Of a DNA stretch of 64,000 bases, positions 1 through 14,400 are shown piece after piece. Source of the stretch: Streptomyces sp. NBC_01235 (GTDB lineage Bacteria > Actinomycetota > Actinomycetes > Streptomycetales > Streptomycetaceae). The translations under genes were made by a program, and so were the position numbers. Positions within the stretch are counted from its first letter, which is position 1; the number at the start of each line of letters is the position of its first letter. Below the pieces are notes generated by a model that saw only the letters and a list, made by a program, of their open reading frames with translations, did no database searches and was not told where the DNA came from. The stretch lies in assembly GCF_035989285.1 (NCBI RefSeq), contig NZ_CP108513.1, positions 1,488,001 to 1,552,000 of the forward strand, read 5' to 3'.

Positions 1-3000
1 ACTCCGCCAACAACCCCTCCACCACCGCACGGTCAGCGACATCACACGCCTCCACACTCACCCGCACACCCAGCCCCACCAACTCCTCCCGCAACTCCAC
101 CGCACCCGGCGCCTCCAACCCCCGACGGCTCACCAGCACCACATGCCCAGCCCCCTCCGCCGCCACCCACCGCGCCACCCGCGCACCCAACACACCCGTA
201 CCACCCGTGATCAACACCGTCCCCCGCGGACACCAACCCGCATCCCCACCACCAGCACGCACCCGCTCCAAACGACGCCCGAACACACCCGACCCACGCA
301 CCGCCACCTGATCCTCAACACCCACACCCGCCAGAACCGCCACCAGTCGGCCTGCCGTGCGGCGGTCGATCGTGGCGGGGAGGTCGACCAGACCGCCCCA
401 GCGGCCGGGCGCCTCAAGGGCGGCCACCCGGCCGAGCCCCCAGACCGCGCCCTGCGACACGTCGACGGCGCCGTCCGAACGGCCCACGGCCACCGCGCCC
501 CGGGTCAGCACCCACAGCGGAGCCGTCACACCCGCATCGCCCAGGGCCTGCACCAGCGCCAGCGAACCCGACACACCCACCGGCACGCCGTCCTCGGACA
601 CCTCGTCCGAGAAGGCCGGCAACGACACCACACCCGCCACCGGCGGCAGGTCCTTCAGCCTGGCGGCGAGCAGCGCCCGCTCCACGGTCCCCTCGTGCAC
701 GATCCGCTCCACCTCGGCACCACGGGCCGCCAGAGCGTCGAGCACCGACCGGGCCCACACGTCCCCGGCGAGACCGGCCGGTTCGACCACCAGCCACCGG
801 CCGGACAGAGTCGCGGAGCCGGAGACGTCGGCCAGCGGCCGCCAGCCGACCCGGTACCGGCAGCGGTCCGCCTCGGCCTGTTCCTGGCTCTGCCGCCGCC
901 AGGAGGTCAGCGCGGGCAGCACCGCCCCCACGACCTCCTCCCCCAGCTCCAGCGCACCCGCCAGAGCCCCCAGATCCTCCCGCTCGACCGCCTCCCAGAA
1001 CCGCGCGTCGACCTCGCTCCCCGCAACCGGCTCCCGACGCACGACCTCCGGCCAGTACCGCTGGTGCTGGAAGGCATACGTCGGCAGCTCCGCCGACCGC
1101 GCGGCGGGGATGAGCGCCGACCAGTCCGCCTCCGCGCCACGGGTGAAGACGGCGGCGACGGCGGCGACCATCGCCCCGGCCTCCGCCCGGCCCTTGCGCA
1201 ACACCGGTACGAACAGGTGTCCTTCGTCGGCGACACAGTCCTGGGCGAGCGTGGCGAGGGTGCCGTCGGGGCCGAGTTCGAGGTACCGGGTGACGGTCTG
1301 CTCGGCGAGGGTGGCCACGGCGTCGGCGAAGCGGACGGTACGGCGGACGTGCTCCACCCAGTAGTCCGGCGAGGTCAGCTCGTCGGTGACCGGAGCGCCG
1401 GTCACCGTGGAGACGACGGGCAGCTCAGGACGCTCGTGGGAGAGGTCTTCCACGACCGCCCGGAAGTCGTCGAGCATCGGTTCCATCAGCGGCGAGTGGA
1501 AGGCATGGCTCACCCGCAGCGCCGTGACCTTGCGGCCCTGACCACGGAAGCGCTCCGCGATCTCCTCGACCGCCTCGGCGGCACCCGAGATCACCACCGC
1601 ACGCGGACCGTTGACCGCGGCGACGCCCACCTCGTCACCGAGCAGAGGCAGCACCTCGTCCTCGGACGCCTGCACCGCCACCATCGCACCGCCGGCCGGC
1701 AGCGCCTGCATCAGCCGGCCCCGCGCCACCACCAGACGGCACGCGTCCGCCGGCGACCACACCCCCGCCACATACGCCGCCGCGATCTCACCGATCGAGT
1801 GACCGGCCAGCACGTCCGGACGCACACCCCACGACTCCACCAACCGGAACAACGCCACCTCGAAGGCGAACAGCGCCGGCTGCGCATACTCCGTACGGTT
1901 CAGTACGTCGGCCTCGTCACCGAAGACCACCTCACGCAACGGGCGCGGCAGTTCGGTGTCCAGGTGGGCGCACACGGCGTCGAAGGCGTCCGCGAAGACC
2001 GGGTACTCCTCGTACAACTCCCGTCCCATGCCGAGACGTTGCGATCCCTGACCGGCGAACAGGAAAGCCGTACGGCCCCCTTCACCGACCTCGCCCGTCA
2101 CCACACCGGCAGCCGACTCACCGGCCGCCACCGCCTCCAGACCGCCCAGCAACTCCCCTCGGTCAGCGCCGAGCACCACGGCCCGGTGCTCGAACACCGA
2201 ACGCGACCGGACCAAAGACCCAGCGATACTCGCGACATCCACCGCACCGACGCCGGCCACGAACTCCGCCAGCCGACCGGCCTGCTCCCGCAGCGCGGCC
2301 CGGCTGCGCGCCGACACCACCCACGGGACAACGGAGGACACCGGCACATCGGCACCAGGGACAGCGGGATCGCCCTCAACAACCGGCTGCTCCAGGATGA
2401 CGTGCGCATTCGTGCCGGAGACACCGAACGCCGACACACCTGCCCGGCGTACACGCCCCGCCTCGGGCCACTCCTGCTCCTGGGTGAGCAGTTCGACGGC
2501 ACCGGCCGACCAGTCCACGTGCGACGACGGCGCGTCCACGTGCAGGGTGCACGGGAGGAGGCCGTGGTTCATGGCCAGCACCATCTTGATCACACCCGCC
2601 ACCCCGGCAGCGGCCTGGGTGTGCCCGATGTTCGACTTCACCGACCCCAGCCACAAAGGCCGTTCACGGTCCTGGCCATACGTCGCGATCAACGCCTGCG
2701 CCTCGATCGGGTCACCCAGCGCCGTACCCGTGCCATGCGCCTCCACCGCGTCGACGTCAGCCGGTTCAAGTCCACCGGCCGCCAACGCGGCCCGGATCAC
2801 CCGCTGCTGGGAAGGCCCGTTCGGAGCCGTCAGACCATTCGACGCACCGTCCTGGTTGACCGCGCTGCCACGGACCAACGCCAGTACCCGGTGCCCGTTG
2901 CGCCGGGCGTCCGACAGCCGCTCCACCACCAGCACACCGACACCCTCACCCCACCCCGTACCGTCCGCACCCTCCGCGAACGCCTTGCACCGGCCGTCCA

Positions 3001-6000
3001 CCGCAAGCCCCCGCTGCCGCGAGAACTCCACGAACGCCCCCGGCGTCGACATCACCGTCACCCCACCCGCCAACGCCAGATCACACTCACCACCCCGCAG
3101 CGCCTGCACCGCCAGGTGCAGGGCGACCAGCGACGACGAGCAGGCGGTGTCCACCGTCACCGCGGGGCCTTCCAGCCCCAGCACGTACGACACCCGCCCC
3201 GACAGCACCGACGCCGCGTTGCCCGTGCCCACATGCCCCTCGAAGTCCTCACCCGAAGCCAGCAGCAGACCCGTGTAATCCTGACCGTTCGTCCCCGCGA
3301 ACACCCCCGTCCGGCTCCCCCGCAGCCCACCCGGAGCGATCCCCGCCCGCTCCAGCGCCTCCCACGACGACTCCAGCAACAACCGCTGCTGCGGATCCGT
3401 CGCCAACGCCTCCCGCGGACTCATCCCGAAGAACCCCGCGTCGAAACCACCCACACCCTCGAGGAAGGCACCCACGTCGACGAGCGTGGTTCCGGGACGC
3501 TCGCCCTCCGGGTCGTACAGGGCGGTGAGGTCCCAGCCCCGGTCGGCCGGGAACGGGCCCACCGCGTCCGCGCCCTCGGACAACAGCCGCCACAGACCCT
3601 CCGGATCCCGCACCCCACCCGGGAACCGGCACGCCATCCCGACGATCACCACCGGATCGTCCCCGGCGACCACAGCCGCGGGAGCCTGCGGAACGGCCTC
3701 CGCCTCGGCCGCATCGCCCAGCAGTTGCTCCCGCAGGTGCCGCGCGAGCGCCATCGGCGTCGGATAGTCGAACACCACCGTGGCGGCCAGGCCGGTGACA
3801 CCCGTGAGGGCGGTGAGACCGTTGCGGAGTTCGACCGCGATCAGGGAGTCGACGCCCAGGTCACGGAAGGCACGCTCGGCCGGTACGGCGGCCGCGCCCG
3901 CGTAGCCGAGGACGGCGGCGGCGCAGGACTGCACCGTCTCCAGCAGGACGCGGTCCTGTTCGGCGGGGGTGAGCCCGATGAGCCGGCCGAGCAGTCCGGC
4001 GCGGTCGTCGACCGTGCTGCGCCCGGATCCCGGGGTGGCGGCCTCCAGGGCCGCGCGGGCCTCGGGCAGCGAGGCGATCAGCGGGTTCGGGCGCGTCAGG
4101 GTGAGGGCAGGTGCGAAGTCCGCCCAGTCGAGGTCGGCGACGACGACGGCGGGTGTGTCGGACGCCACCGCGCGAGCGAGGACGTTCGTGGCCGCCTCGG
4201 CGTTGAGGGGGAGGACGCCGCCTCGGCGCATCCGCGAGGCGGAGCGGGTCTCTTCGGCCATGCCGCCGTCGGCCCAGGGACCCCAGGCGATCGAGGTGGC
4301 GGGCAGCCCGGCCGCCCGGCGCCGCTCGGCGAGCGTGTCGAGGAAGGCGTTGGCCGCCGCGTAGTTGCCCTGGCCCGCCGCTCCGATGCTTCCCGCGAAG
4401 GAGGAGAAGAGGACGAAGGCGTCCAGGTCGCGGTCACGGGTGAGTTCGTCCAGGTGCAACGCGCCCAGCGCCTTCGCCCGCAACACCGTCGCGAACCGCT
4501 CCGGCGTCAACGCGTCGATCACACCGTCATCCAGCACACCCGCCGTATGCACCACCGCATCCACCGCATACTCCGCCAGCACACCCGCCAACGCCTCACG
4601 ATCAGCCGCATCACACGCCACGACCGACACCCCCACCCCCAACCCCACCAACTCGTCCCGCAACTCCACCGCACCCGGCGCCTCCAGCCCCCGACGACTG
4701 GTCAGCACCACATGCCCGGCACCCTCCGCCGCCACCCACCGCGCCACCCGCGCACCCAACACACCCGTACCACCCGTGATCAACACCGTCCCCCGCGGAC
4801 ACCAACCCGCATCCCCACCAACGGGACGCAGCCGCTCCAGCCGACGGCCGAACACACCCGACCCACGCACCGCGATCTGGTCCTCGTCGGCGAGTCCGCC
4901 CGAGAGGACCGCGGCGAACCGGTGCGCGGCGCGGCGGTCCAGGACCTCGGGCAGGTCGACCAGACCGCCCCAGCGGTCCGGGTACTCCAGAGCCGCCACC
5001 CGGCCCAGACCCCACACCGCACCCTGCACCGGATCCGCCGGACCGTCCGAACGGCCCACCGACACACCACCACACGTCAACACCCACACCCGGCCACCCA
5101 CACCCGCGTCACCCAGCGCCTGCAGCAGGCAGGCCACCGCGCCGCACGCCTGTACGGCGTCCGTGGAAGCTCCGGCGTCGAGGACGATCCCCGAGACCTC
5201 GCCGTCGGAGGCGGCAGCCTCCAACTGAGCTGCGAGGGAGACGCGTTCGGGGGTGGCGGGGAGTTCGACCAGCACGGGGGCGGCGCCGCGTGCGGCGAGC
5301 TCCGCCGTGATGGCGTCCGTGGCGGCGTCCTGTGCGGTGCCCTCGGGCCGGAGTACGAGCCACCGGCCGGAGAGCGCGGCGCCGGTCGACGGTTCGAGCG
5401 GCTTCCAGTGGGCTCGGTAGAGCCACTGGTCCGCCCGGGAGCGTTCCAGGCGGCGGTGCCGCCAGGACGACAGGGCCGGGACCAGGGGGGTCAGGGACTC
5501 CTCGGCGAGCCCCAGTGACTCGGCGAGGGAACCGAGGTCGCCGCTCTCGACGGCGTTCCAGAACTCCGCCTCGGCGGCGCCACCGGCCGGCCGCTCACCG
5601 TCCCCTCCGCGGCCCACGGCCGGGCGGCCCTGGTCCGCCAGCCAGTAGCGCTGGTGCTGGAAGGCGTACGTGGGCAGCTCCACCCGGCGTCCGCCGGGCA
5701 GGACGGTCTCCCAGGCGACCGTGGCGCCGTGGGCGTGCAGCCGGGAGAGCGCCGTGACGATGCTGTCGGTCTCGTCCCGGTCCTTGCGCAGGACGGGTGT
5801 GAACAGGACGCTGTCGCCGTCGGCGGAGTCTGCGGCGGCGACCGCCTCCGGGCAGTGCTGGGCCAGTGCGGTGAGCGTGCCGTCGGGGCCGAGTTCGAGG
5901 TAACGCGTCGTGCCCCGCGCGGCGAGGGTGCGCACGGCGTCGGCGAAGCGGACCGCCTGCCGGACGTGTCGCACCCAGTGGTCCGGGGAGTGCAGTTCCT

Positions 6001-8410
6001 CGGCCGTGGCGGCCGTGCCCGTGAGGGTGGAGACGATCGGGATGTTCGGTTCCGCGTATGCGAGGCTCTCGGCCACGGCCCGGAAGTCGTCGAGCATCGG
6101 GTCCATCAGCGGCGAGTGGAAGGCATGGCTCACCCGCAGCGCCGTGACCTTGCGGCCCTGACCACGGAAGCGCTCCGCGATCTCCTCGACCGCCTCGGCG
6201 GCACCCGAAATCACCACCGCACGCGGACCGTTGACCGCGGCGACGCCCACCTCGTCACCGAGCAGAGGCAGCACCTCGTCCTCGGACGCCTGCACCGCCA
6301 CCATCGCCCCGCCGGCCGGCAGCGCCTGCATCAGCCGACCCCGCGCCACCACCAGACGGCACGCGTCCGACAACGACCACACCCCCGCCACATACGCCGC
6401 CGCGATCTCACCAATGGAGTGACCGGCCAGCACATCGGGGCGCACACCCCACGACTCCACCAACCGGAACAACGCCACCTCGAAGGCGAACAGCGCCGGC
6501 TGCGCATACTCCGTCCGGTTCAGAAGATCCGCGTCCTCACCGAACACGATCTCCCGCAGACCGAACGGCAGCTCCGCGTCGACCGCGTCGAAGGCCTCGG
6601 CGAAGACCGGGTGCTCGTCGTAGAGTTCGCGTCCCATGCTCAGCCGCTGGGAGCCCTGTCCCGCGAAGAGGAAGGCCGTACGGCCGTCCGGCTGGGCGGT
6701 GCCGGTGACGATGCCCTCGGCTCGGTCACCGGCGGCGAAGGTGGTGAGTGCGTCGAGGAGTCGGGGGTGGTCGGAACCGATGACGGCGGCCCGGTACGGC
6801 AGTGCCGACCGGTGCGCGGCGAGCGACCAGGCGACGTCGAGGGGCTCGGCGCCGGGGTGTTCCCGCAGGCGCGCGAGGAGACGGGTGGCCTGGGCGGGCA
6901 GGGCTTCGGGGGTACGGGCGGACAGGATCCAGGGCAGTGACCGGGGGGCCTGGCGCGGCAACGTCCGGGAAGCGGCGGACGCGGTGTCGTCGTCAGCGGG
7001 TGTTTCAAGGTTCTCGGGGGCTTCCTCCGTGGGTGGCTCCTCGAGGACGGCGTGGGCGTTGGTGCCGCTCACGCCGAAGGCGGACACGGCGGCGCGCCGC
7101 GGGCGGCCCTCCTCACCGGTCCACTCCCGCTCCTGTGTCAGCAGCTCGACCGCACCGGCCGACCAGTCCACGTGCGAGGACGGCTCGTCCACATGCAGAG
7201 TGCGCGGCAGCAGACCGTGCTGCATCGCCAGCACCATCTTGATCACGCCGGCGACACCGGCCGCCGCCTGCGTGTGCCCGATGTTCGACTTCACCGACCC
7301 CAGCCACAAAGGCCGTTCACGATTCTGGCCGTAGGTGGCCAGCAGTGCCTGCGCCTCGATCGGATCACCCAGGGCGGTCCCCGTGCCATGCGCCTCCACC
7401 GCGTCCACATCCGCGGCCGACAAGCCCGCACCCGCCAACGCCGCCCTGATCACCCGCTGCTGCGAGGGACCGTTCGGCGCCGTCAGACCGTTCGACGCGC
7501 CGTCCTGGTTGACGGCGCTGCCCCGCACCACCGCCAGCACCCGGTGCCCGTTGCGCCGGGCGTCCGACAGCCGCTCCACCAGCAGCATGCCCACGCCCTC
7601 GGACCAGCCGGTGCCGTCGGCCTCGTCGGAGAAGGCCTTGCACCGGCCGTCCCCGGCGAGCCCCCGCTGCCGCGAGAACTCCACGAACACACCCGGCGTC
7701 GACATCACCGTCACCCCACCGGCCAGCGCCAGATCGCACTCACCACCCCGCAGCGCCTGCACCGCCAGATGCAACGCCACCAACGACGACGAACACGCCG
7801 TGTCCACCGTCACCGCGGGACCTTCCAGGCCGAGCGCGTACGAGACGCGACCGGAGACCACGGAGGTGGAGTTGCCGGTGAGCAGGTGGCCGCGTACGTC
7901 ATCGGGGATGTCGCCGAGGCCGGCGCCGTACTCCTGGTTGCTGCATCCGACGAAGACGCCGGCACGGCCGCCCCGGGCCGACTCGGGGTCGATGCCGGCG
8001 TGTTCGAACGCCTCCCAGGACGTCTCCAGCAGCAGCCGCTGCTGGGGGTCCATCGCTACGGCCTCGCGCGGCGAGATCCCGAAGAACGCGGGGTCGAAGT
8101 CGCCGGCGTCGTGGACGAAGCCGCCCTCACGGGCGTAACTGCCGTCCACGCGCCGGGCTTCCGGGTCGTAGAGCGCCTCGGCGTCCCAACCGCGGTCCGT
8201 GGGCCATGCGGAGATGGCGTCGGTGCCGTCGGCCAGCAGCTGCCAGTAGTCCTGAGGCGACCGTACCCCGCCGGGGAACCGGCAGCTCATCCCGACGATC
8301 GCGATGGGCTCGTCCTCGCGGGCCTCCAGCTCCTGGAGCCGCCGACGCGTCTCGGCCAGGTCGGCGGTGACCCACTTGAGGTAGTCCCGGAGCTTGTCTT
8401 CATTCGCCAT
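1..8410 (-). CDS. Modular type I PKS, gene A (3' end outside window): KS-AT-KR-ACP, KS-AT-KR...
   Basis: About 2803 codons are visible; the C-terminus lies beyond base 1. The ATG start at 8410 opens a typical N-terminal docking helix ([18 protein letters not shown]). Module 1: KS about aa 33-455 with DTACSSS, AT about 573-920 with GHSIG and HAFH (malonyl type), KR about 1203-1390 with an LDD motif (B type) and GQGNYAAAN active site, ACP about 1475-1555 with GVDSL. Module 2: KS about 1584-2005, malonyl-type AT about 2110-2455, and a KR whose NADPH loop (ITGGTG) is at bases 235-200 before the edge. No DH or ER lies between AT and KR, so each module should leave a hydroxyl. Gene A lies 60 bp downstream of gene B on the same strand, and its docking helix suits the acidic C-terminus of B. 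It is a near copy of B modules 2 and 3. Domain boundaries are estimates. Confidence 0.95.
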   Translation of the reverse strand, partial: MANEDKLRDYLKWVTADLAETRRRLQELEAREDEPIAIVGMSCRFPGGVRSPQDYWQLLADGTDAISAWPTDRGWDAEALYDPEARRVDGSYAREGGFVHDAGDFDPAFFGISPREAVAMDPQQRLLLETSWEAFEHAGIDPESARGGRAGVFVGCSNQEYGAGLGDIPDDVRGHLLTGNSTSVVSGRVSYALGLEGPAVTVDTACSSSLVALHLAVQALRGGECDLALAGGVTVMSTPGVFVEFSRQRGLAGDGRCKAFSDEADGTGWSEGVGMLLVERLSDARRNGHRVLAVVRGSAVNQDGASNGLTAPNGPSQQRVIRAALAGAGLSAADVDAVEAHGTGTALGDPIEAQALLATYGQNRERPLWLGSVKSNIGHTQAAAGVAGVIKMVLAMQHGLLPRTLHVDEPSSHVDWSAGAVELLTQEREWTGEEGRPRRAAVSAFGVSGTNAHAVLEEPPTEEAPENLETPADDDTASAASRTLPRQAPRSLPWILSARTPEALPAQATRLLARLREHPGAEPLDVAWSLAAHRSALPYRAAVIGSDHPRLLDALTTFAAGDRAEGIVTGTAQPDGRTAFLFAGQGSQRLSMGRELYDEHPVFAEAFDAVDAELPFGLREIVFGEDADLLNRTEYAQPALFAFEVALFRLVESWGVRPDVLAGHSIGEIAAAYVAGVWSLSDACRLVVARGRLMQALPAGGAMVAVQASEDEVLPLLGDEVGVAAVNGPRAVVISGAAEAVEEIAERFRGQGRKVTALRVSHAFHSPLMDPMLDDFRAVAESLAYAEPNIPIVSTLTGTAATAEELHSPDHWVRHVRQAVRFADAVRTLAARGTTRYLELGPDGTLTALAQHCPEAVAAADSADGDSVLFTPVLRKDRDETDSIVTALSRLHAHGATVAWETVLPGGRRVELPTYAFQHQRYWLADQGRPAVGRGGDGERPAGGAAEAEFWNAVESGDLGSLAESLGLAEESLTPLVPALSSWRHRRLERSRADQWLYRAHWKPLEPSTGAALSGRWLVLRPEGTAQDAATDAITAELAARGAAPVLVELPATPERVSLAAQLEAAASDGEVSGIVLDAGASTDAVQACGAVACLLQALGDAGVGGRVWVLTCGGVSVGRSDGPADPVQGAVWGLGRVAALEYPDRWGGLVDLPEVLDRRAAHRFAAVLSGGLADEDQIAVRGSGVFGRRLERLRPVGGDAGWCPRGTVLITGGTGVLGARVARWVAAEGAGHVVLTSRRGLEAPGAVELRDELVGLGVGVSVVACDAADREALAGVLAEYAVDAVVHTAGVLDDGVIDALTPERFATVLRAKALGALHLDELTRDRDLDAFVLFSSFAGSIGAAGQGNYAAANAFLDTLAERRRAAGLPATSIAWGPWADGGMAEETRSASRMRRGGVLPLNAEAATNVLARAVASDTPAVVVADLDWADFAPALTLTRPNPLIASLPEARAALEAATPGSGRSTVDDRAGLLGRLIGLTPAEQDRVLLETVQSCAAAVLGYAGAAAVPAERAFRDLGVDSLIAVELRNGLTALTGVTGLAATVVFDYPTPMALARHLREQLLGDAAEAEAVPQAPAAVVAGDDPVVIVGMACRFPGGVRDPEGLWRLLSEGADAVGPFPADRGWDLTALYDPEGERPGTTLVDVGAFLEGVGGFDAGFFGMSPREALATDPQQRLLLESSWEALERAGIAPGGLRGSRTGVFAGTNGQDYTGLLLASGEDFEGHVGTGNAASVLSGRVSYVLGLEGPAVTVDTACSSSLVALHLAVQALRGGECDLALAGGVTVMSTPGAFVEFSRQRGLAVDGRCKAFAEGADGTGWGEGVGVLVVERLSDARRNGHRVLALVRGSAVNQDGASNGLTAPNGPSQQRVIRAALAAGGLEPADVDAVEAHGTGTALGDPIEAQALIATYGQDRERPLWLGSVKSNIGHTQAAAGVAGVIKMVLAMNHGLLPCTLHVDAPSSHVDWSAGAVELLTQEQEWPEAGRVRRAGVSAFGVSGTNAHVILEQPVVEGDPAVPGADVPVSSVVPWVVSARSRAALREQAGRLAEFVAGVGAVDVASIAGSLVRSRSVFEHRAVVLGADRGELLGGLEAVAAGESAAGVVTGEVGEGGRTAFLFAGQGSQRLGMGRELYEEYPVFADAFDAVCAHLDTELPRPLREVVFGDEADVLNRTEYAQPALFAFEVALFRLVESWGVRPDVLAGHSIGEIAAAYVAGVWSPADACRLVVARGRLMQALPAGGAMVAVQASEDEVLPLLGDEVGVAAVNGPRAVVISGAAEAVEEIAERFRGQGRKVTALRVSHAFHSPLMEPMLDDFRAVVEDLSHERPELPVVSTVTGAPVTDELTSPDYWVEHVRRTVRFADAVATLAEQTVTRYLELGPDGTLATLAQDCVADEGHLFVPVLRKGRAEAGAMVAAVAAVFTRGAEADWSALIPAARSAELPTYAFQHQRYWPEVVRREPVAGSEVDARFWEAVEREDLGALAGALELGEEVVGAVLPALTSWRRQSQEQAEADRCRYRVGWRPLADVSGSATLSGRWLVVEPAGLAGDVWARSVLDALAARGAEVERIVHEGTVERALLAARLKDLPPVAGVVSLPAFSDEVSEDGVPVGVSGSLALVQALGDAGVTAPLWVLTRGAVAVGRSDGAVDVSQGAVWGLGRVAALEAPGRWGGLVDLPATIDRRTAGRLVAVLAGVGVEDQVAVRGSGVFGRRLERVRAGGGDAGWCPRGTVLITGGTGVLGARVARWVAAEGAGHVVLVSRRGLEAPGAVELREELVGLGVRVSVEACDVADRAVVEGLLAE
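1463..1903 (-). repeat. Malonyl-AT core repeat, copy in module A2
   Basis: This 441-bp block encodes the C-terminal half of a malonyl AT, including GHSIG and HAFH. It recurs almost unchanged at 6083-6523 (module A1) and 11051-11491 (module B3). The alignment is gap-free, at offsets of 4620 and 9588 bases. Confidence 0.85.
6083..6523 (-). repeat. Malonyl-AT core repeat, copy in module A1
   Basis: Second copy of the 441-bp AT block also found at 1463-1903 and 11051-11491. Only scattered substitutions are visible, for example in the codons before the GHSIG motif. Confidence 0.85.
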
Positions 8411-8470
8411 TGGAACTTGCCCCATACGTCGTATCGGTAGGAACGATTCGGCCTGCTGTGACGCGGGCGC

Positions 8471-11400
8471 TCAGGACCGGCCGAGTTCCCGGTTGATGAA
8501 GTCGAAGATCTCGTCGTCCGAGGCCGCCTCGAGGTGCTGGGTGACGGAGGCTTTGGGATCGTCCTCGCTCTGATCACCCAGCTCGGTCAGCATGCTGCGC
8601 AGGCGCGCCTTCGCGAGAGTCCTGGCGCTGTTATCTGGGGAAAGCCTTGAAATCGTGGCGGCCAGCCGGTCCAGCTCGGCCGCGAGGACGGTCTCCGGCT
8701 CCGCCTCCTCGGTGCCGAACAGCTCGGCGTCGAGGAAGGCGGCCAGATGGCGGGGGGTCGGGTAGTCGAAGACGAGGGTGCTGGGCAGCTTCAGGCCGGT
8801 CTCGGCCGCGAGCCGGTTGCGCAGCTCGACGGCGGTCAGGGAGTCGACGCCGAGCTCCCGGAAAGCCTGGCCCGATCCGACGCCGCCGGTGTCGCCGTGT
8901 CCCAGTACCTCGGCCGCCCGCCTGCGCACCAGGTCGAGCAGTGCCTGCCCTCGCTCGTCCGCCGACAGCCCGCCCAGCTTCTCCCTCAGCCCGGAGTCGC
9001 GTGTGCCGTCCTGCTGCCCGGAGGCCGCCGTGGTGGTGAGCGCGGTGTGGGCTTCGGGAAGACCGGCCAGCAACGCGCTGGGACGCACGCTCGTGTACGC
9101 CGGAGCGAACCGCTCCCACTCCACGTCCGCCACGACCACCACCGCGTCTCCGCCGGCCACCACATGCCCCAGCTCCCGCACCGCACGCCGCGGATCCAGC
9201 GCCACCAGACCCCGCCGCCGCAACGCCTCCACCGCCAGCCCACCAGCCGCCATCCCCCCACCGGCCCACGGACCCCACGCCACCGACGTCCCCGCAAGCC
9301 CCCGCGCCCGACGCGCCTCCACCAACGCATCCAACGCCGCGTTCGCCGCCGCATACCCCGCCTGCCCCCCACTGCCCCACACACCGGCAATCGAGGAGAA
9401 CACCACGAACGCATCCAGCGCACGATCCCCCAGCACCGCATCCAGATGCACCGCACCAGCGACCTTCCCCGACCACACCGCGGCCAGATCCCCCGCCGAC
9501 ACCTCCCCCAACGGCACATTCACCACCGCACCCGCCGCATGCACCACCGCATCCACCGGATACTCCGCCAACAACCCCTCCACCACCGCACGGTCAGCGA
9601 CATCACACGCCTCCACACTCACCCGCACACCCAGCCCCACCAACTCCTCCCGCAACTCCACCGCACCCGGCGCCTCCAACCCCCGACGGCTCACCAGCAC
9701 CACATGCCCAGCCCCCTCCGCCGCCACCCACCGCGCCACCCGCGCACCCAACACACCCGTACCACCCGTGATCAACACCGTCCCCCGCGGACACCAACCC
9801 GCATCCCCACCAACGGGACGCAGCCGCTCCAGACGACGGCCGAACACACCCGACCCACGCACCGCCACCTGATCCTCATCACCCACACCCGCCAGAACCG
9901 CCACCAGGGCGTTCCCGGTGGTGTCGTCGAGGACGGCCGGGAGGTCGACCAGACCGCCCCAGCGGCCAGGCGCCTCAAGGGCGGCCACCCGGCCGAGCCC
10001 CCAGACCGCGCCCTGCGACACGTCGACGGCGCCGTCCGAACGGCCCACGGCCACCGCGCCCCGGGTCAGCACCCACAACGGAGCCGTCACACCCGCGTCA
10101 CCCAGGGCCTGCACCAGCGCCAGCGAACCCGACACACCCACCGGCACGCCGTCCTCGGACACCTCGTCCGAGAAGGCCGGCAGCGACACCACACCCGCCA
10201 CCGGCAGTACGTCCTTCAGTCGGGCGGCGAGCAGCGCCCGGTCCGCGCGCGGGTCGCACGTCCAGCATTCGACATCCGCGCCCGCCGCGGTCAGGGCGTC
10301 CCGTACCGAGGCGACCCAGGGGTCCGCGTCGAGGCCGTCCGGTACGACAGCCAGCCAACGGCCCGCCAGTGCCACATCGCGCGGGATGCCGGCCACCGGC
10401 GCCCAGTGCACCCGGTACCGGCAGCGGTCCGCCTCGGCCTGTTCCTGGCTCTGCCGCCGCCAGGAGGTCAGCGCGGGCAGCACCGCCCCCACGACCTCCT
10501 CCCCCAGCTCCAGCGCACCCGCCAGAGCCCCCAGATCCTCCCGCTCGACCGCCTCCCAGAACCGCGCGTCGACCTCGCTCCCCGCAACCGGCTCCCGACG
10601 CACGACCTCCGGCCAGTACCGCTGGTGCTGGAAGGCATACGTCGGCAGTCCGATGTTTCCGACACCGCCGTCGCCCAGCATCCGCGACCAATCGACGGTT
10701 CCGCCGGACACGAAGACGCCGGCCGGCGCGGACAGCAGCGACCTCGTCTCGGGCCGGTCCTTGCGCAGAGCGGTCACGAAGACCGGCGGATCACGGTCGA
10801 CCCTGCTCTCGCCGTCCGCGACAGCCTGGGCCAGGGCGGTGAGCGTGCCGTCCGGGCCGAGTTCGAGGAAGCAGCGGACGCCGTCCTGCCCGTCCAGGGT
10901 GCGTACAGCGGCGGCGAAGCGCACCGTCGCACGAACGTGCTCCACCCAGTAGTCCGGCGAGGTCAGCTCCTCGGCGGCGGCCGCGCCGGTGACCGTCGAG
11001 ACGATCGGTATCCGCGGCTGCTCGTAGGACAGGCTGTCGGCCACCTTGCGGAAGTCGTCGAGCATCGGTTCCATCAGCGGCGAGTGGAAGGCATGGCTCA
11101 CCCGCAGCGCCGTGACCTTGCGGCCCTGGCCACGGAAGCGGTCCGCGATCTCCTCGACAGCCTCGGCAGCGCCCGAAATCACCACCGCACGCGGACCGTT
11201 GACCGCGGCGACGCCCACCTCGTCACCGAGCAGAGGCAGCACCTCGTCCTCGGACGCCTGCACCGCCACCATCGCACCGCCGGCCGGCAGCGCCTGCATC
11301 AGCCGACCCCGCGCCACCACCAGACGGCACGCGTCCGACAGCGACCACACCCCCGCCACATACGCCGCCGCGATCTCACCGATCGAGTGACCGGCCAGCA

Positions 11401-14400
11401 CATCGGGGCGCACACCCCACGACTCCACCAACCGGAACAACGCCACCTCGAGAGCGAAGAGCGCGGGCTGGGCGTACTCCGTACGGTTCAGAAGATCCGC
11501 GTCCTCACCGAACACAACGTCGAGCAGGGGAAGTTCGAGTTGCGGGTCCAGGTGGGCGCACACGGCGTCGAAGGCGTCCGCGAAGACCGGGTACTCCTCG
11601 TACAACTCCCGTCCCATGCCGAGACGTTGCGACCCCTGACCGGCGAACAGGAAAGCCGTACGGCCCCCTTCACCGACCTCGCCCGTCACCACACCGGCAG
11701 CCGACTCACCGGCCGCCACCGCCTCCAGACCGCCCAGCAACTCCCCTCGGTCAGCGCCGAGCACCACGGCCCGGTGCTCGAACACCGAACGCGACCGCAC
11801 CAAAGACCCAGCGATACTCGCGACATCCACCGCACCGACGCCGGCCACGAACTCCGCCAGCCGACCGGCCTGCTCCCGCAGCGCGGCCCGGCTGCGCGCC
11901 GACACCACCCACGGGACAACGGAGGACACCGGCACATCGGCACCCGAAGAGACGGAAAGCTCCTCGCCGACGGGCTGTTCGAGCACGACATGGGCGTTGG
12001 TGCCGCTCACGCCGAAGGCGGACACGGCGGCGCGCCGCGGCCGGCCCTCCTCGCCGCCCCACTCCTGCTTCTGCGTGAGCAGTTCGACCGCACCGGCCGA
12101 CCAGTCCACGTGCGACGACGGCGCGTCCACATGCAGAGTGCGCGGCAGCAGACCGTGCTGCATCGCCAGCACCATCTTGATCACACCCGCCACCCCGGCA
12201 GCGGCCTGGGTGTGCCCGATGTTCGACTTCACCGACCCCAGCCACAAAGGCCGTTCACGGTCCTGGCCATACGTCGCGATCAACGCCTGCGCCTCGATCG
12301 GGTCACCCAGCGCCGTACCCGTGCCATGCGCCTCCACCGCGTCGACATCGGCCGGTTCAAGTCCACCGGCCGCCAACGCGGCCCGGATCACCCGCTGCTG
12401 GGAAGGCCCGTTCGGAGCCGTCAGACCATTCGACGCACCGTCCTGGTTGACCGCGCTCCCCCGCACCACCGCCAGCACCCGATGACCATGACGCCGCGCA
12501 TCCGACAGCCGCTCCACCACCAGCACACCGACACCCTCACCCCACCCCGTACCGTCCGCACCCTCCGCGAACGCCTTGCACCGGCCGTCCACCGCAAGCC
12601 CCCGCTGCCGCGAGAACTCCACGAACGCCCCCGGCGTCGACATCACCGTCACCCCACCCGCCAACGCCAGATCACACTCACCACCCCGCAGCGCCTGCAC
12701 CGCCAGATGCAAGGCAACCAGCGACGACGAACACGCCGTGTCCACCGTCACCGCGGGCCCCTCCAGCCCCAGCACGTACGACACCCGCCCCGACAGCACC
12801 GACGCCGCGTTGCCCGTGCCCACATGCCCCTCGAAGTCCTCACCCGAAGCCAGCAGCAGACCCGTGTAATCCTGACCGTTCGTCCCCGCGAACACCCCCG
12901 TCCGGCTGCCCCGCAGCCCACCCGGAGCGATCCCCGCCCGCTCCAGCGCCTCCCACGACGACTCCAGCAACAACCGCTGCTGCGGATCCGTCGCCAACGC
13001 CTCCCGCGGACTCATCCCGAAGAACCCCGCGTCGAAACCACCCACACCCTCGAGGAAGGCACCCACGTCCACATAGCTCGTGCCCCTCCGTTCGGCGTCG
13101 GGGTCGTACAGGGCGGTGAGGTCCCAGCCCCGGTCGGCCGGGAACGGGCCCACCGCGTCCGCGCCCTCGGACAACAGCCGCCACAGACCCTCCGGATCCC
13201 GCACCCCACCCGGGAACCGGCACGCCATCCCGACGATCACCACCGGATCGTCCCCGGCGACCACGGCCGCGGGAGCCTGCGGAACGGCCTCCGCCTCGGC
13301 CGCATCGCCCAGCAGTTGCTCCCGCAGGTGCCGCGTGAGCAGTACCGGTGTCGGATAGTCGAACACCAGCGTGGCGGCCAGGGGGACGCCGGTCGCCATG
13401 GCGAGAGTGCCGCGGAGTTCGACCGCGGTGAGGGAGTCGACGCCCAGGTCGCGGAAGGCACGCTCGGCCGGTACGGCGGCCGCGCCCGCGTAGCCGAGGA
13501 CGCCGGCGGCGCAGAAGCGGACGACTTCGAGGAGCACGCGTTCCTGTTCGGCGGGGGTGAGCCCGATGAGCTGGTCCCGCAGTACGGAGCCGTCTCCCCG
13601 GCCGAAGCGTTCGGAGGCGGCCCCGGCGTTCTCGACGGCCGCGCGTGCCTCGGGCAGGGACTCGATCAGCGGGCTGGGGCGTGTGATCGTGAAGGCGGGC
13701 GCGAACTCGGCCCAGTGGATGTCCGCGACCATGACGACCGGCCGGGGCTCGGCGACGGCACGGTGCAGGGCCAGTACGCCGAGAGCGGGCTGGAGCGGCA
13801 GGACTCCGCCGCGGTGCATGCGCCAGTGCACGACCTCTTCGTCGGCCATGCCGCCGTCGGCCCACGGACCCCACACGATCGAGGTGGCGGGCAGCCCGGC
13901 CGCCCGGCGCCGCTGGGCGAGCGTGTCGAGGAAGGCGTTGGCGGAGGCGTAGTTGCCCTGGCCGGTGGTGCCGAGGGTGCCGGAGATGGAGGAGAAGAGG
14001 ACGAAGGCGTCCAGGTCGCGGTCACGGGTGAGTTCGTCCAGGTGCAACGCGCCCAGCGCCTTCGCCCGCAACACCGTCGCGAACCGCTCCGGCGTCAACG
14101 CGTCGATCACACCGTCATCCAGCACACCCGCCGTATGCACCACCGCATCCACCGCATACTCCGCCAGCACACCCGCCAACGCCTCACGATCAGCCGCATC
14201 ACACGCCACGACCGACACCCCCACCCCCAACCCCACCAACTCGTCCCGCAACTCCCCCGCACCCGGCGCCTCCAGCCCCCGACGACTGGTCAGCACCACA
14301 TGCCCGGCACCCTCCGCCGCCACCCACCGCGCCACCCGCGCACCCAACACACCCGTACCACCGGTGATCAACACCGTCCCCCGCGGACACCAACCCGCAT

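Larger units (their letters stand above)
1..8330 (-). repeat. Bimodule duplication, copy 1 (gene A modules 1-2)
   Basis: Gene A modules 1 and 2 run parallel to gene B modules 2 and 3 at an offset of about 9.56-9.60 kb. Base 1 onward matches base 9562 onward almost perfectly for more than 230 bases. The KS-2 region (about 2400-3470) matches about 11990-13080, and the KR-1 region (about 4430-4850) matches about 14020-14440. Identity is patchy: the AT of module 1 is closer to the ATs of A2 and B3 than to that of B2. This suggests later gene conversion. Confidence 0.8.

Noticed and set aside
143..5518. Very long open frame on the plus strand (about 1790 codons), and others like it at 8747-15244, 25191-34235 and 51624-58472
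   Set aside because: These are antisense to PKS genes, rich in Arg/His/Pro/Gln, and have no domain. Long shadow frames are expected opposite high-GC coding sequence.
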